Assembly (NCBI GenBank): GCA_017521485.1
Contig: JAFXCL010000014.1
Coordinates: 1-64,000 of the forward strand
Source of the DNA: Oscillospiraceae bacterium
GTDB taxonomy: Bacteria; Bacillota; Clostridia; Oscillospirales; Oscillospiraceae
Length of the DNA: 64,000 nucleotides
Direction of reading: 5' to 3'
This document shows positions 18,244-28,112 of the stretch, piece after piece. The notes under the pieces are model-generated. The model was not told the DNA's origin. It did no database searches and was given only the letters and a program-made list of their open reading frames with translations. The position numbers and the translations under genes were made by a program. Every line of letters begins with the position of its first letter. The stretch's first letter is position 1.

Positions 18244-19644
18244 ATGAGCACCAAAACCACTGTCATTTCCCCAGAAGCGCTGCAGCAGCAGCTTGGCTTC
18301 TGCGAACAAATAAAAGATTACTGGCATAGTCAGACGCTAACCCCCCTTGCCTATGTGGAAACCTACGGCTGTCAGCAAAACGAGGCTGATTCTGAGCGCA
18401 TCCGGGGACTTTTGATTGAAAGCGGCTACGCCATTACAGACACCGCCGAAGGTGCTGATGTGGTGGTTATGAACACCTGCGCCATTCGGGAGCACGCAGA
18501 GCTGCGGGTGTTTGGCAACTTAGGCGCACTGACCCATACCAAGCGCCGCCACCCCAGGCAGAAAATTTTCCTATGCGGCTGCATGGCAGGTCAGGAAAAA
18601 GTGGTAGAGCGGATCAAAAAGAGCTACCCCCATGTAGACGGTGTGTTTTCCACCCATCACCTGTGGCAATTCCCGGAGATTCTCCACAGGGTCCTGTTTG
18701 CCGGCAAGCGCACTTATTTTACACAAGATGAGCCCGGTTCCATTGCAGAGGGTCTTCCCCAGCAGCGGGACAGCAAGCTGAAGGCTTGGGTATCCATTAT
18801 GTACGGCTGCAACAATTTCTGCACTTACTGCATCGTTCCCTATGTACGCGGCAGAGAACGCAGCCGAAAGGCAGAGGATATTCTATCAGAGTGCCGGCAG
18901 CTGATCGAAAGCGGTGTGAAAGATCTGACTTTACTGGGTCAGAATGTAAACTCCTACGGTAAGGATCTTTCCCAGAATATCGACTTTGCAGATCTTCTGA
19001 AAATGATTGCGGATATTCCCGGAGATTTCCGCATCCGGTTTATGACAAGCCATCCCCGGGATGCCTCCAAAAAACTGTTTGACACTATGGCAGCATCCCC
19101 CAAGATCGCAAAACAGCTCCATCTTCCCTTCCAGTCCGGTTCCAGCCGGGTACTGAAGGCCATGAACCGCCACTACGACCGGGAAGCTTATCTTGAGAAG
19201 GTGCAGTATGCCAAGTCTGTAATGCCGGATTTAGTGCTGACAAGCGATGTGATCGTCGGCTTCCCCGGTGAAACGGAAGAAGAATTCGAGGAGACCATTT
19301 CTCTGATCGAAACCGTGCGCTATGATTCCCTGTTTACCTTTATTTTCTCCCCCCGGGCAGGCACACCTGCCGCCAGTATGGACGATCCTACCACAAAAGA
19401 AGAGAAGAACCGCCGGTTCGATCGGCTTTGTGCTGTGCAAAATCTAATTTCTGAAGATATTCACAAGGGCTACATTGGAAAGACAATGGTATGTCTCATC
19501 GACGGAACGGACAAGGATATGCTCACTGCCCGCACAGAAGGCGGCCGTCTTGTCCGGCTGACAGGTGACGAAAGCCTGATCGGCACTTTCGCGCCGGTAA
19601 CAATTACTGGCGCATCCACCTGGAGCCTGACCGGCGAATTATGA
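18244..19644 (+). CDS. miaB: tRNA-2-methylthio-N6-dimethylallyladenosine synthase MiaB
   Basis: This 466-residue radical-SAM enzyme adds methylthio groups to i6A37 in tRNA. The UPF0004 N-terminal domain opens with YVETYGCQQNEADSE and carries three Cys for an auxiliary cluster. The radical SAM core has CNNFCTYC (near residues 194-201), and a TRAM domain ends the protein. The start ATG follows TAAGGAGAG. It opens a conserved operon miaB-mutS-CPBP-mutL-miaA-hfq. MiaA, four genes downstream, makes its substrate. Confidence 0.97.
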   Translation: MSTKTTVISPEALQQQLGFCEQIKDYWHSQTLTPLAYVETYGCQQNEADSERIRGLLIESGYAITDTAEGADVVVMNTCAIREHAELRVFGNLGALTHTKRRHPRQKIFLCGCMAGQEKVVERIKKSYPHVDGVFSTHHLWQFPEILHRVLFAGKRTYFTQDEPGSIAEGLPQQRDSKLKAWVSIMYGCNNFCTYCIVPYVRGRERSRKAEDILSECRQLIESGVKDLTLLGQNVNSYGKDLSQNIDFADLLKMIADIPGDFRIRFMTSHPRDASKKLFDTMAASPKIAKQLHLPFQSGSSRVLKAMNRHYDREAYLEKVQYAKSVMPDLVLTSDVIVGFPGETEEEFEETISLIETVRYDSLFTFIFSPRAGTPAASMDDPTTKEEKNRRFDRLCAVQNLISEDIHKGYIGKTMVCLIDGTDKDMLTARTEGGRLVRLTGDESLIGTFAPVTITGASTWSLTGEL

Positions 19645-19662
19645 TAGAAAGAGGTTGAGCCT

Positions 19663-22269
19663 ATGGCTGCATCCAAAAACGAAATGACGCCTATGCGGCG
19701 GCAATACTACCAGATCAAGGAGCGCAATCAGGATTGCATTTTGTTCTTCCGTCTGGGTGATTTTTATGAAATGTTCGATGAGGATGCCAAGCTGGCGGCT
19801 CACGAATTGGATCTGACCCTCACCACCCGCGATCGGGGCAAGCCAAAGGAAGAGCAAAATCCTATGTGCGGTGTTCCCTTCCACTCTGTAGATTCCTACA
19901 TTGCCCGTCTGGTAGCCAAGGGCTACAAGGTGGCGGTGTGCGAGCAGGTAGAAGACCCGGCACAGGCAAAGGGTCTTGTGGAACGGGAAGTCACAAGGAT
20001 CATCACCCCCGGCACAGTTACCGAAAGCTGTATGCTGGACGAAAGCAAGAATAACTACATTGCCTGCCTGTATGCCGACGGTGGCAAAGCAGGTCTTGCT
20101 TTCTGCGACATTTCCACCGGTGCATTTTATGTGACTGTTTGTGCGGATGCCCCCTCTGCCGCCTCGGAGCTGGGCCGTTTCTCTCCGGCGGAGGTTCTGC
20201 GCTACGGAAGTGACTGCAACAATCCTGTCTATCAGGATGCCCTGATCCATCGGCTTAACTGCTGTGTGGATGAGGGAAAGCCGGAGCAATTTGATTTGAC
20301 AGTTGCAGAAGAAGTGCTCCAAAAGCATTTTGGTCAAAATCTTTCTTCCCTTGGTCTTGCTAATCTTCCGGAGGCTGTTATGGCAAGCGGTTCGCTGCTG
20401 CAGGTCCTCCATTCCCTGCTGAAAAATGACCTTTCCCATATCCGTCAGCTTCAGTATTACACCACAGGCCTGTTTATGGATCTGGATCTGGATGCCCGGC
20501 GCAATCTGGAGCTTACAGAAACCATGCGCAGCAAGGAGAAGAAGAGTTCTCTGCTGTGGGTGCTGGATAAGACCCGCACCGCAATGGGTGGCAGAACCCT
20601 GCGCAGCTGGGTGGAAAAGCCGTTGCTGGACGCCGCAGAAATCGGGCGCCGGCAAAGTATGGTGGCTGAACTGGTGGATAAAACCATTATCCGGGGTGAG
20701 CTCCACGAGGCCCTTCGCTATGTGACGGACCTGGAGCGAATGATCTCCAGAGCGGTCACCGGTTCTATCAACGGGCGGGATCTTCTGGGCATTGCCCAAG
20801 GTATGCGGGCATTGCCCGGTGTAAAGCATCTGCTACAGCAAATGGAATGTCCTATGGCAAAGCGGCTTGCCCAGACCATTGATCCCCTTACGGATTGTGC
20901 CGATTTGATCGAAAACACCCTTTGCGACGAACCTCCCCTGACGATCCGGGAGGGCAAGCTGATCCGTGACGGTGCCAACGAAGAAGTGGACCGTCTGCGG
21001 GATATTATGAACGGCGGACACAGCACCATCCTTGCCATTGAGGCAAAGGAGCGGGAAGCAACCGGCATCCGCACCCTGAAAGTCAGCTACAACCGGGTGT
21101 TCGGCTACTATATTGAAGTATCCAAATCCTTTATGGGTCAAGTGCCGGAGCATTACATCCGCAAGCAGACCCTCGCTAATAACGAGCGCTACATCACACC
21201 GGAGCTAAAAGAGCTGGAAGAGCAGGTCCTCACCGCAAAAGACCGGGTGACTGCACTGGAATATCAGCTCTTCACAGAGCTTCGGGATAAGATTGCTTCT
21301 CAGGCCTCCAGAGTGCAGATCTCTGCCGCTGCTGTGGGTGAAGCGGATGCCATTTGTTCTCTTGCGGTAGTTGCTGTCAAGCAGGGCTACTGCCGTCCGG
21401 AGATCACCTTGGGTAATGAAATTCAGATCTCCGATGGCCGTCATCCTGTGGTTGAGAAAATGCTCACCGATTCTCTGTTTGTTCCCAATGACACCCAATT
21501 GGGTCTTGCGGACAATCAGGTTACCATTATTACAGGACCGAATATGGCCGGTAAGTCTACTTATATGCGTCAAGTGGCACTGATCGTGCTGATGGCACAG
21601 ATCGGTTCTTTTGTGCCTGCCCGCAGCGCCCGGATCGGCATTGTAGACCGGGTATTTACCCGAATTGGCGCCAGCGATGATCTGGCCTCCGGTCAGTCCA
21701 CCTTTATGGTGGAAATGTCTGAGGTGGCATCTATTTTGAAGTATGCTACTTCCAGAAGTCTGTTGATCCTCGACGAAATCGGCAGAGGTACTTCCACCTA
21801 TGACGGTATGGCAATTGCCCGTGCCGTTCTGGAATACGCCGCCAATCCCAAGCACTTGGGTGCAAAGACTTTGTTTGCCACCCATTATCACGAGCTGAGC
21901 GCCATTGAGGATGAGCTTCCCAATGTGAAGAACTTCAATATTGCTGTAAAAAAGCGGGGAGACAAAATGATCTTCCTGCGAAAGATCGTTCCCGGTGCAA
22001 CCGATGACAGCTACGGTGTGGAGGTAGCAAAGCTTGCAGGTCTTCCCGCTACGGTTACCAATCGGGCATCCCAGCTCCTTAAGGAGCTGGAAAGTCAGGA
22101 CCCTAACCGTCCTGTTTGTGTGCATAAAGAGGAGCCCGACGACCAGATCAGTATGATGGATCTGACCGGTCAGCAGGTCTGTGCCGCACTGGAAGCGCTC
22201 AGTGTGGAAACACTGACTCCCATTGAAGCGATGAACGAGCTGTATAAGCTTAAGAAAATGCTTGGTTAA
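19663..22269 (+). CDS. mutS: DNA mismatch repair protein MutS
   Basis: This 868-residue mismatch-recognition ATPase has mismatch-contact residues in the FYEMF motif near residue 34 and a connector and lever domain in the middle. Walker A is GPNMAGKST (about 625-633), with Walker B region LLILDEIGRGTST. The C-terminal helical end MNELYKLKKML is the usual one. The ribosome binding site is weak (AAAGAGGTTG). It follows miaB at 18 bases. Length and motifs are typical of MutS1. Confidence 0.98.
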   Translation: MAASKNEMTPMRRQYYQIKERNQDCILFFRLGDFYEMFDEDAKLAAHELDLTLTTRDRGKPKEEQNPMCGVPFHSVDSYIARLVAKGYKVAVCEQVEDPAQAKGLVEREVTRIITPGTVTESCMLDESKNNYIACLYADGGKAGLAFCDISTGAFYVTVCADAPSAASELGRFSPAEVLRYGSDCNNPVYQDALIHRLNCCVDEGKPEQFDLTVAEEVLQKHFGQNLSSLGLANLPEAVMASGSLLQVLHSLLKNDLSHIRQLQYYTTGLFMDLDLDARRNLELTETMRSKEKKSSLLWVLDKTRTAMGGRTLRSWVEKPLLDAAEIGRRQSMVAELVDKTIIRGELHEALRYVTDLERMISRAVTGSINGRDLLGIAQGMRALPGVKHLLQQMECPMAKRLAQTIDPLTDCADLIENTLCDEPPLTIREGKLIRDGANEEVDRLRDIMNGGHSTILAIEAKEREATGIRTLKVSYNRVFGYYIEVSKSFMGQVPEHYIRKQTLANNERYITPELKELEEQVLTAKDRVTALEYQLFTELRDKIASQASRVQISAAAVGEADAICSLAVVAVKQGYCRPEITLGNEIQISDGRHPVVEKMLTDSLFVPNDTQLGLADNQVTIITGPNMAGKSTYMRQVALIVLMAQIGSFVPARSARIGIVDRVFTRIGASDDLASGQSTFMVEMSEVASILKYATSRSLLILDEIGRGTSTYDGMAIARAVLEYAANPKHLGAKTLFATHYHELSAIEDELPNVKNFNIAVKKRGDKMIFLRKIVPGATDDSYGVEVAKLAGLPATVTNRASQLLKELESQDPNRPVCVHKEEPDDQISMMDLTGQQVCAALEALSVETLTPIEAMNELYKLKKMLG

Positions 22270-22291
22270 TTTATTTACTAGGAATCGTTTT

Positions 22292-22978
22292 ATGAAACTT
22301 TCTATTTCTATGTCCCGCAAAGAAGTGATCTTCGGCTGGCTGCTTATGGCAGGTCAGCTGCTGATCCTGCCGGTTGTTGCGGTAATGCTTAATGATATGC
22401 TGCCTGCGCCCCTGTCGGACACACAGCTGAATATTGCGCTGTTTGCTCTGGAATTTCTTCTGGCAACTGTCATTTTCCGAAAATTTCTCATATCATCGGC
22501 ACGACTGGCACTGCGCACACCCTTCCGGTGTCTGCGGTTTGCAGCGCTGGGGCTTTTGCTGTATTACATCGGAAGCTTTCTGGTTGGTCTGGTGATCGGA
22601 TCTGTCGACTCGGATTTTTCCAATATCAATGACAGCAATATTTCTGTACTGGCACAGGACAACTACACCCTTATATTCCTGTGTACTGTTCTGCTTGTGC
22701 CGGTTACTGAAGAGCTTTTGTATCGGGGACTGATCTTCCGGGGTCTGCAAAAAAAGAACCGGCTGATCGCTTATCTGGTTTCTGCGGCAGTTTTCAGCCT
22801 GATCCACGTGGTCGGTTACATTGGAATGACATCCACCACTACCTTGCTTTTGTGCTTTTTGCAGTATCTCCCCGCAGGTCTAAGCCTAGCCTGGGCATAC
22901 GAAAAAGCGGATACCATCTGGGCACCGATTCTGATGCATATGACTGTCAATCAAATCAGCATTTCCCTTATGAGGTGA
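22292..22978 (+). CDS. CPBP-family intramembrane metalloprotease
   Basis: This 228-residue membrane protein has about six helices. Glutamate motif EELLYRGLIFRGL (near 142-154) is the first CPBP/Rce1 motif and FSLIHVVGY (near 168-176) supplies the second-motif His. The start is the ATG after AGGAATCG; an upstream Met overlaps mutS. CPBP proteases process or protect peptides and are usually found near bacteriocin genes. Here the gene is inserted between mutS and mutL, a place where I know no functional connection. Its stop is 6 bases before the mutL start, so it is co-translated with the repair genes. Confidence 0.9.
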   Translation: MKLSISMSRKEVIFGWLLMAGQLLILPVVAVMLNDMLPAPLSDTQLNIALFALEFLLATVIFRKFLISSARLALRTPFRCLRFAALGLLLYYIGSFLVGLVIGSVDSDFSNINDSNISVLAQDNYTLIFLCTVLLVPVTEELLYRGLIFRGLQKKNRLIAYLVSAAVFSLIHVVGYIGMTSTTTLLLCFLQYLPAGLSLAWAYEKADTIWAPILMHMTVNQISISLMR

Positions 22979-22984
22979 TTTATT

Positions 22985-24856
22985 ATGGCAAAAATCATTC
23001 AGCTCTCCCCTCATATTGCAAATCTTATCGCCGCCGGTGAAGTGGTGGAGCGCCCTGCCAGTGTAGTCAAGGAACTCCTTGAAAATGCAGTGGATGCAGG
23101 CGCAACACAGGTCACTGTAGAGCTTCGGGATGGCGGTATGACCTTTATTCGTGTTACCGACAACGGCTGTGGTATGCAGGCGGAGGACGCACGGACTGCT
23201 TTTTTGCGTCATGCCACCTCCAAGCTTCGTGCTGCGGAGGATTTGGCTGCCATTTCCACAATGGGTTTCCGTGGTGAGGCACTTGCTGCCATTGCGTCTG
23301 TCAGCCGGATCGATCTTCTGACCAAGACCCCCGGCTCTGTTTGCGGCACAAGCATTTCACTGGAAGCCGGAAACATTACCGACGAAACCGAGGCAGGCTG
23401 TCCGGACGGAACAACGATCATTGTGCGGGATCTGTTCTTTAACACCCCTGCCCGAATGAAATTTATGAAAACGGACTCCTACGAGGCAGGCAAAGTAGCT
23501 GACACCGTTCAGCTTCAGGCCCTTGCCCATCCGGAGGTTGCTTTCCGCTTTCTGCGGGACGGCAAGGAAGTGCTTTCTACTCCCGGTTCTGGAAATCTAC
23601 AGGATGCTGCCTACAGCATTTACGGTAGAGAAAGCAGCCGTATGGTGGCTGTGGACAGTACTTGGGAAAACTGCCGCCTTACCGGCTTTGTATGTAAGCC
23701 CAGTGATGCCCGGCCCAGCCGGTCACGGCAGGTATTCTTTGTAAACGGACGGCCGGTGCGCTCTGCATTGCTGATCAAAGCATTGGAGGAGGCCTACCGC
23801 AACCAAATTATGGTGGGAAAATTCCCCGCCTGTGTATTGCACTTAACTGTTCCGGCAAACGCGGTGGATGTCAATGTGCATCCGGCAAAAACAGAAGTAA
23901 AATTCCTGCAGGAAAAGGTTGTATTTGACTGCGTCCATTACGGTGTTCTCGGCGCGCTGAACAAAGCACCGGACCGGCCGGAAATGGCGTTTAAGCCAGC
24001 TGCACATCCAGTCAGTGCGCCCGCACCTGCCCCTGTGAAGTCTGAGTCTAAGCCGTTCTTCCGTACTATGACTGCAAAGGAGTATCAGAGCTTTTCAGCG
24101 GCAGTGAAGTCTGCACCCCAGCCGAAACCAGCTGCCGCCACCGCTGTGGTTTCTGCCATTAATGAGCGGAGGGACAGCCTGCCCATACAGGAAACCATTC
24201 AGCTTCCCAAGCCTTTGGAAAAAGCAGCCATCCCCCCTGCCCCGATGATCCCCGAGCCCCAGCAGCAGGCGCTGGAAATTCCGGAGGAAATCCCCTGGCG
24301 GATGGTGGGCGAGCTTTATAACAGCTATATTCTGGTACAGCAAGGGGAAGATGCGTTTTTTATTGACAAGCACGCCGCCCACGAGCGGATCTTGTTTGAA
24401 AAGCTAAAGGCCAATCAGGAGGCGATCAGCTCCCAGGCGCTTCTGACCCCTATCCCCTGTCAGCTGACTCCCAGCAGCATTGCTGTGTTGACTGAACACC
24501 GTGCACTTCTGGAGGAGCTAGGTTTTGAAATTGACGAATTTGGGGAAAACACCCTTTTGCTCCGACAAATTCCCATGGATCTGTCTCCCGAGGATGCCGC
24601 AGATGCTATGGATGCCCTCGCTTCTGATCTCCAATCCGGGCGCTGTGAGGATAAAAGCTCTATGCGGGATGAAATTCTTCATACTGTTGCCTGCAAGGCT
24701 GCTATCAAAGCAGGCTGGCGCACCAGTGAAGAAGAGCTTTTGGCGCTTGTGAAGCAGGTAATGGAAACTGAGGATCTGAAGCACTGCCCCCACGGCAGAC
24801 CGATCTGCATTTTGCTTAGCAAAAAGCAACTAGAAAAGCAATTTAAGCGCACATAA
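22985..24856 (+). CDS. mutL: DNA mismatch repair endonuclease MutL
   Basis: This 623-residue GHKL ATPase has ENAVDAGA, DNGCGM and GFRGEAL motifs in residues 1-110, a transducer domain to about 330, and a Pro/Ala-rich linker (about 340-425). The C-terminal endonuclease domain contains DKHAAHERILFE (461-472), a Lys variant of the DQHAxxExxxxE motif. A C-terminal CPHGRP motif is also visible. These indicate the nicking MutL type used by bacteria lacking MutH. It follows mutS in the same operon. Confidence 0.97.
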   Translation: MAKIIQLSPHIANLIAAGEVVERPASVVKELLENAVDAGATQVTVELRDGGMTFIRVTDNGCGMQAEDARTAFLRHATSKLRAAEDLAAISTMGFRGEALAAIASVSRIDLLTKTPGSVCGTSISLEAGNITDETEAGCPDGTTIIVRDLFFNTPARMKFMKTDSYEAGKVADTVQLQALAHPEVAFRFLRDGKEVLSTPGSGNLQDAAYSIYGRESSRMVAVDSTWENCRLTGFVCKPSDARPSRSRQVFFVNGRPVRSALLIKALEEAYRNQIMVGKFPACVLHLTVPANAVDVNVHPAKTEVKFLQEKVVFDCVHYGVLGALNKAPDRPEMAFKPAAHPVSAPAPAPVKSESKPFFRTMTAKEYQSFSAAVKSAPQPKPAAATAVVSAINERRDSLPIQETIQLPKPLEKAAIPPAPMIPEPQQQALEIPEEIPWRMVGELYNSYILVQQGEDAFFIDKHAAHERILFEKLKANQEAISSQALLTPIPCQLTPSSIAVLTEHRALLEELGFEIDEFGENTLLLRQIPMDLSPEDAADAMDALASDLQSGRCEDKSSMRDEILHTVACKAAIKAGWRTSEEELLALVKQVMETEDLKHCPHGRPICILLSKKQLEKQFKRT

Positions 24857-24881
24857 TTTTTACAAAAGGAGGCGCAAGCCT

Positions 24882-25826
24882 TTGGACAATATTATATGCA
24901 TTGCCGGGCCTACTGCCTCCGGAAAAACCGCGCTGGCGGTGGAACTGGCTAAAGTCACGAATGGTGAAGTGGTGTCCTGCGATTCCATGCAGGTCTACCG
25001 CTATATGGACATCGGCACTGCCAAGCCTACACAGGAGGAAATGCAGGGTGTTGCCCACCATATGCTGTCTGTTGCCCAGCCGGATGAGGATTTTTCCGTC
25101 AGCCGGTACTGCGATATGGCAGCACCCATTGTCGATGACATTCTTTCCCGCGGTAAGACCGCCATTATTGCAGGCGGTACAGGTCTGTATATGGATGCTC
25201 TGATCCGGGGAAACCCCTTTGCCCCCTTCCCCTCTACCGGGGTGCGGGAACGGCTGGAAGCCCAAGCGGATAAAGACGGTATGGAGCATATGCTCAACCT
25301 TTTACAGTCTATTGATCCGGAAGCGGCTGACAGGCTTCATCTTGCGGACCGGAAGCGGATCATCCGGGCGCTGGAGGTGTATTACGAAACCGGACAAACC
25401 ATATCGGAGCACAACCGAAAAACGCAGGAGATTCCTCCAAGATATAACCCTGTCTGGCTGGCGTTAGAGGATGTGGACCGTCAGGATCTATATGACCGCA
25501 TTGACCGCAGAGTGGATACGATGCTGCAAATGGGACTACTAGATGAGATCCGGTCATTGCTATCGAGAGGTATCCCCGAAAAAGCCACAGCCATGCAGGC
25601 GATCGGCTATAAGGAATTCCTTTCCGCTTTGAAAGGGGAAATCACTGTGGAGGCTGCTGCCGATCAGGTTCGTCAGGCTTCCCGCAATTATGCCAAGCGT
25701 CAGCTTACCTGGTTCCGTCGGAACAAAGCCATCTGCTGGCTGCGCCGGGATCGTGGAGAAAAAACCGAGGAAATTGTTGCGAAAGCACGACAGGTTCTAA
25801 CAAATTACGACAACGAAATATGGTAA
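24882..25826 (+). CDS. miaA: tRNA dimethylallyltransferase MiaA
   Basis: This 314-residue enzyme adds dimethylallyl to A37 of tRNAs reading UNN codons. It has the P-loop GPTASGKTALA (residues 8-18), substrate motif CDSMQVYRYMDIGTAKP, and the family block QEIPPRYNPVWLAL. The start is TTG after AAAGGAGG. It provides the substrate for MiaB at the head of the operon. Confidence 0.97.
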   Translation: MDNIICIAGPTASGKTALAVELAKVTNGEVVSCDSMQVYRYMDIGTAKPTQEEMQGVAHHMLSVAQPDEDFSVSRYCDMAAPIVDDILSRGKTAIIAGGTGLYMDALIRGNPFAPFPSTGVRERLEAQADKDGMEHMLNLLQSIDPEAADRLHLADRKRIIRALEVYYETGQTISEHNRKTQEIPPRYNPVWLALEDVDRQDLYDRIDRRVDTMLQMGLLDEIRSLLSRGIPEKATAMQAIGYKEFLSALKGEITVEAAADQVRQASRNYAKRQLTWFRRNKAICWLRRDRGEKTEEIVAKARQVLTNYDNEIW

Positions 25827-25859
25827 GATATAGGTATCCCGAAGAAAGAAGGAATACAT

Positions 25860-26090
25860 ATGTCTGAACCGATCAATTTACAGGATGCCATTTTGAACGA
25901 AGTACGCCGGGACAAAGTTCCCGTGACCTTATTTCTGATGAACGGCTTCCAGCTCCGGGGGACCATTACAGGCTTTGACAGCTTTGTTGTGGTACTGGTT
26001 ACCGATGGCAAGCAGCAGATGATCTACAAGCACGCCATCTCAACACTGGCCCCCATTCGGCCTCTGAAAGCCGCAGCACCGACTGCATAG
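25860..26090 (+). CDS. hfq: RNA chaperone Hfq
   Basis: This 76-residue protein is the usual size of a Firmicute Hfq. The Sm1 part is [29 protein letters not shown] and the Sm2 part is YKHAIST (about residues 56-62). It forms a hexameric ring that binds sRNAs and mRNAs. The gene follows miaA, as in many bacteria, and ends its operon at a terminator. Confidence 0.96.
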   Translation: MSEPINLQDAILNEVRRDKVPVTLFLMNGFQLRGTITGFDSFVVVLVTDGKQQMIYKHAISTLAPIRPLKAAAPTA

Positions 26091-26092
26091 CA

Positions 26093-26134
26093 AAAAGGCG
26101 ACGGAGCAACAACTGCTTCGCCGCCTTCTTTGTT
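26093..26134 (+). terminator. Terminator after hfq
   Basis: The stem AAGGCG, A, CG-rich part and CGCCTT with a loop of about 15-20 bases is followed by CTTTGTTTT. Confidence 0.65.
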
Positions 26135-26157
26135 TTATAAAAAAGAGAGGAATGCTT

Positions 26158-26853
26158 ATGTCCATTGCAGAAAATATTGCCCGTATCCGGGAGGAGATGA
26201 ACGCCGCTGCCATTGCCGCAGGACGAAAGCCGGAGGATATTCTCCTTTGTGCCGCTACAAAAATGAACGACAGTGAGAAGGTGCGTCAGGCAATCGCTGC
26301 CGGCGTAGACTGCTGCGGTGAAAACCGGGTGCAGGAACTGACTGCAAAGCTTGCTGACAATGCCTATCAGGGCGCGCCTGTTCATTTTATCGGCCATTTG
26401 CAGACCAATAAGGTAAAACAAGTGGTAGGAAAAGTGGACCTAATTCAAAGTGTTGACTCCCAGCGGCTGCTGGATGCCATCAACCGGGAGGCGCTCCGTC
26501 AGGGTATCTGTCAGGATGTTTTGCTGGAAGTAAATATCGGACAGGAGGAAAGCAAATCCGGTTTTTCTAAGGATGAGCTGCCGGAGATTTTAGAAAAAAT
26601 GGGTGATTATCCCAACATTCGTGTCCGTGGGTTGATGGCAATCCCCCCAATTTGCGAAAATTCTACAAAAAATCGTAAATTTTTTCAAGAAATGTGGCAG
26701 CTTACTGTTGACATAAGGGCAAAAAAATACGATAATGTATGGGTAGATATATTGTCTATGGGTATGTCCGATGATTATGCCGAGGCCATTGCCTGCGGTA
26801 GTACCATGATCCGTGTGGGCACTGCTATCTTTGGCAAGCGGAACTATCCATAA
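26158..26853 (+). CDS. YggS-family PLP-binding protein
   Basis: This 231-residue protein binds pyridoxal phosphate and helps keep PLP homeostasis. The N-terminal block IRIREEMN..AAGRKPEDILLCAATKM carries the PLP Lys. HFIGHLQTNKVKQVV and GLMAIPPICE are family motifs, and SMGMSDDYAEAIACGSTMIRVGTAIFG is the phosphate-binding end. The start is the second Met, as its spacing to GAGAGG is right. The order yggS-sepF-divIVA is typical of Gram-positive cell-division clusters. Confidence 0.93.
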   Translation: MSIAENIARIREEMNAAAIAAGRKPEDILLCAATKMNDSEKVRQAIAAGVDCCGENRVQELTAKLADNAYQGAPVHFIGHLQTNKVKQVVGKVDLIQSVDSQRLLDAINREALRQGICQDVLLEVNIGQEESKSGFSKDELPEILEKMGDYPNIRVRGLMAIPPICENSTKNRKFFQEMWQLTVDIRAKKYDNVWVDILSMGMSDDYAEAIACGSTMIRVGTAIFGKRNYP

Positions 26854-26898
26854 TTATTTGAAGCAATTTGCTTCAAGACATTAGGAGGAAATAGAAAG

Positions 26899-27399
26899 AT
26901 GAGTTTTTGGGACAATGTGAAGAAATTTGCCCAGCCCTATTCCGATGACGATTACGAGGATGATTACGACGAAGAAATGACTGATTATGAGGACGAGGCG
27001 CAGGAGGAAGCTCCCCGCAGCCGCCGTACCTCTCCCTTTGCATCTGCCGCACAGAGCAGCGCTTCCGATTTTAACTCTGCTTCTTCTACCGGCTTTAGCG
27101 GTCAGGTAGTAAGCATGAGCTCCGGCAAGCAGGAGGTTGTTCTGTTCCATGCCAAGACCTTTGACGATGCTGCAAAGGCTGCAGACGAGCTGCGTAGAAG
27201 AAAGGCTGTCATCCTGAATATGGAAAATGTTGACAAGGCTCTGACCCGCCGCGTGGTGGACTTCCTGTCCGGCAGTGTGTATGCCCTGGACGGCCGTGTC
27301 AAGAAGGTTGCACAGTGCACCTATCTGTTCTGCCCCCACAATATGGATGTGGTTGGCGACCTGGAAAATCTTCAGGCCGAAGCAGAAGCTTACATCTGA
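26899..27399 (+). CDS. sepF: Cell division protein SepF
   Basis: This 166-residue FtsZ-ring anchor and bundling protein has an N-terminal amphipathic stretch MSFWDNVKKFAQPY that likely inserts in the membrane. A very acidic linker follows (residues about 16-50), then the conserved core with VVLFHAKTFDDAAKAADELRRRKAVILN and RRVVDFLSGSVYALDG. A small hairpin (TTGAAGC/GCTTCAA) lies between yggS and its ribosome binding site. It is followed by divIVA. Confidence 0.95.
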   Translation: MSFWDNVKKFAQPYSDDDYEDDYDEEMTDYEDEAQEEAPRSRRTSPFASAAQSSASDFNSASSTGFSGQVVSMSSGKQEVVLFHAKTFDDAAKAADELRRRKAVILNMENVDKALTRRVVDFLSGSVYALDGRVKKVAQCTYLFCPHNMDVVGDLENLQAEAEAYI

Positions 27400-27429
27400 T
27401 TCTCACAGGTAGAGAAAGGATAGGTTCAT

Positions 27430-28107
27430 ATGTTTACACCACAACAAATTGAACAGGTCACATTTGGCCGTGCCACCGTCGGTGGCTATGATATGCAGGC
27501 TGTGGATGAATTCCTGGAGCCTCTGCTGGAGGACTATGTGACCCTTTATAAGGAAAATGCTCTCCTTAAGAGCAAAATGAAGGTTCTCGTCAGCAAGCTG
27601 GAGGAATACCGCAGCAACGAAGCCAGCATGAAGGATGCCATCGTCAATGCACAGAAAACCTGTGACAAGATGGTAAAGGAAGCAGAAGAAAAATGCACCC
27701 AGATGGTCATTGAGGCCAATGCTGCCGTCGTGGAAAATGCAAAGAATGCTGATTCCTTGATCGCCGCAGAAAATGCTCGCGTTGAGGATGCCCGTAAAGC
27801 AGCTGCTGGCAAAATCACCGAGATTCAGGAGCAGATCCGTTCCTGCTTGACCGCTCTGGATCGGATCAAAGAGGCGCATCGCCCCACCCAGACGCCCAGC
27901 GGTGCTTTTGATTATGACCGCATTGAGGGCACAGAAGATCAGACCGTTGCCGTAGCCGAGGAGATCTCCGCAAATCTGGAGGCGCTGGTAGGTACTGCAG
28001 AGGAATCCGCGCCTAAGGCTGCACCTATGCATCCTGCTTCGGAAACAACTACCAGCAAGTTCTCCGATCTGCGTTTCGGTCCGAATTACGACGCTACAAA
28101 CCACTAA
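27430..28107 (+). CDS. divIVA: DivIVA-family cell division/polarity protein
   Basis: This 225-residue protein has the DivIVA N-terminal membrane-curvature domain MFTPQQIEQVTFGRATVGGYDMQAVDEFL. A coiled coil follows (about 30-145), and then an unstructured, Ala/Pro/Thr-rich tail. It localises to division sites and poles. It lies after sepF and directly before the ileS leader, as in many Clostridia and Bacilli. Confidence 0.93.
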   Translation: MFTPQQIEQVTFGRATVGGYDMQAVDEFLEPLLEDYVTLYKENALLKSKMKVLVSKLEEYRSNEASMKDAIVNAQKTCDKMVKEAEEKCTQMVIEANAAVVENAKNADSLIAAENARVEDARKAAAGKITEIQEQIRSCLTALDRIKEAHRPTQTPSGAFDYDRIEGTEDQTVAVAEEISANLEALVGTAEESAPKAAPMHPASETTTSKFSDLRFGPNYDATNH

Positions 28108-28112
28108 TATAA

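Noticed and set aside
22292..22978. CPBP gene as part of a bacteriocin cluster
   Set aside because: No peptide precursor, transporter or modification genes are near; neighbours are mismatch repair genes.
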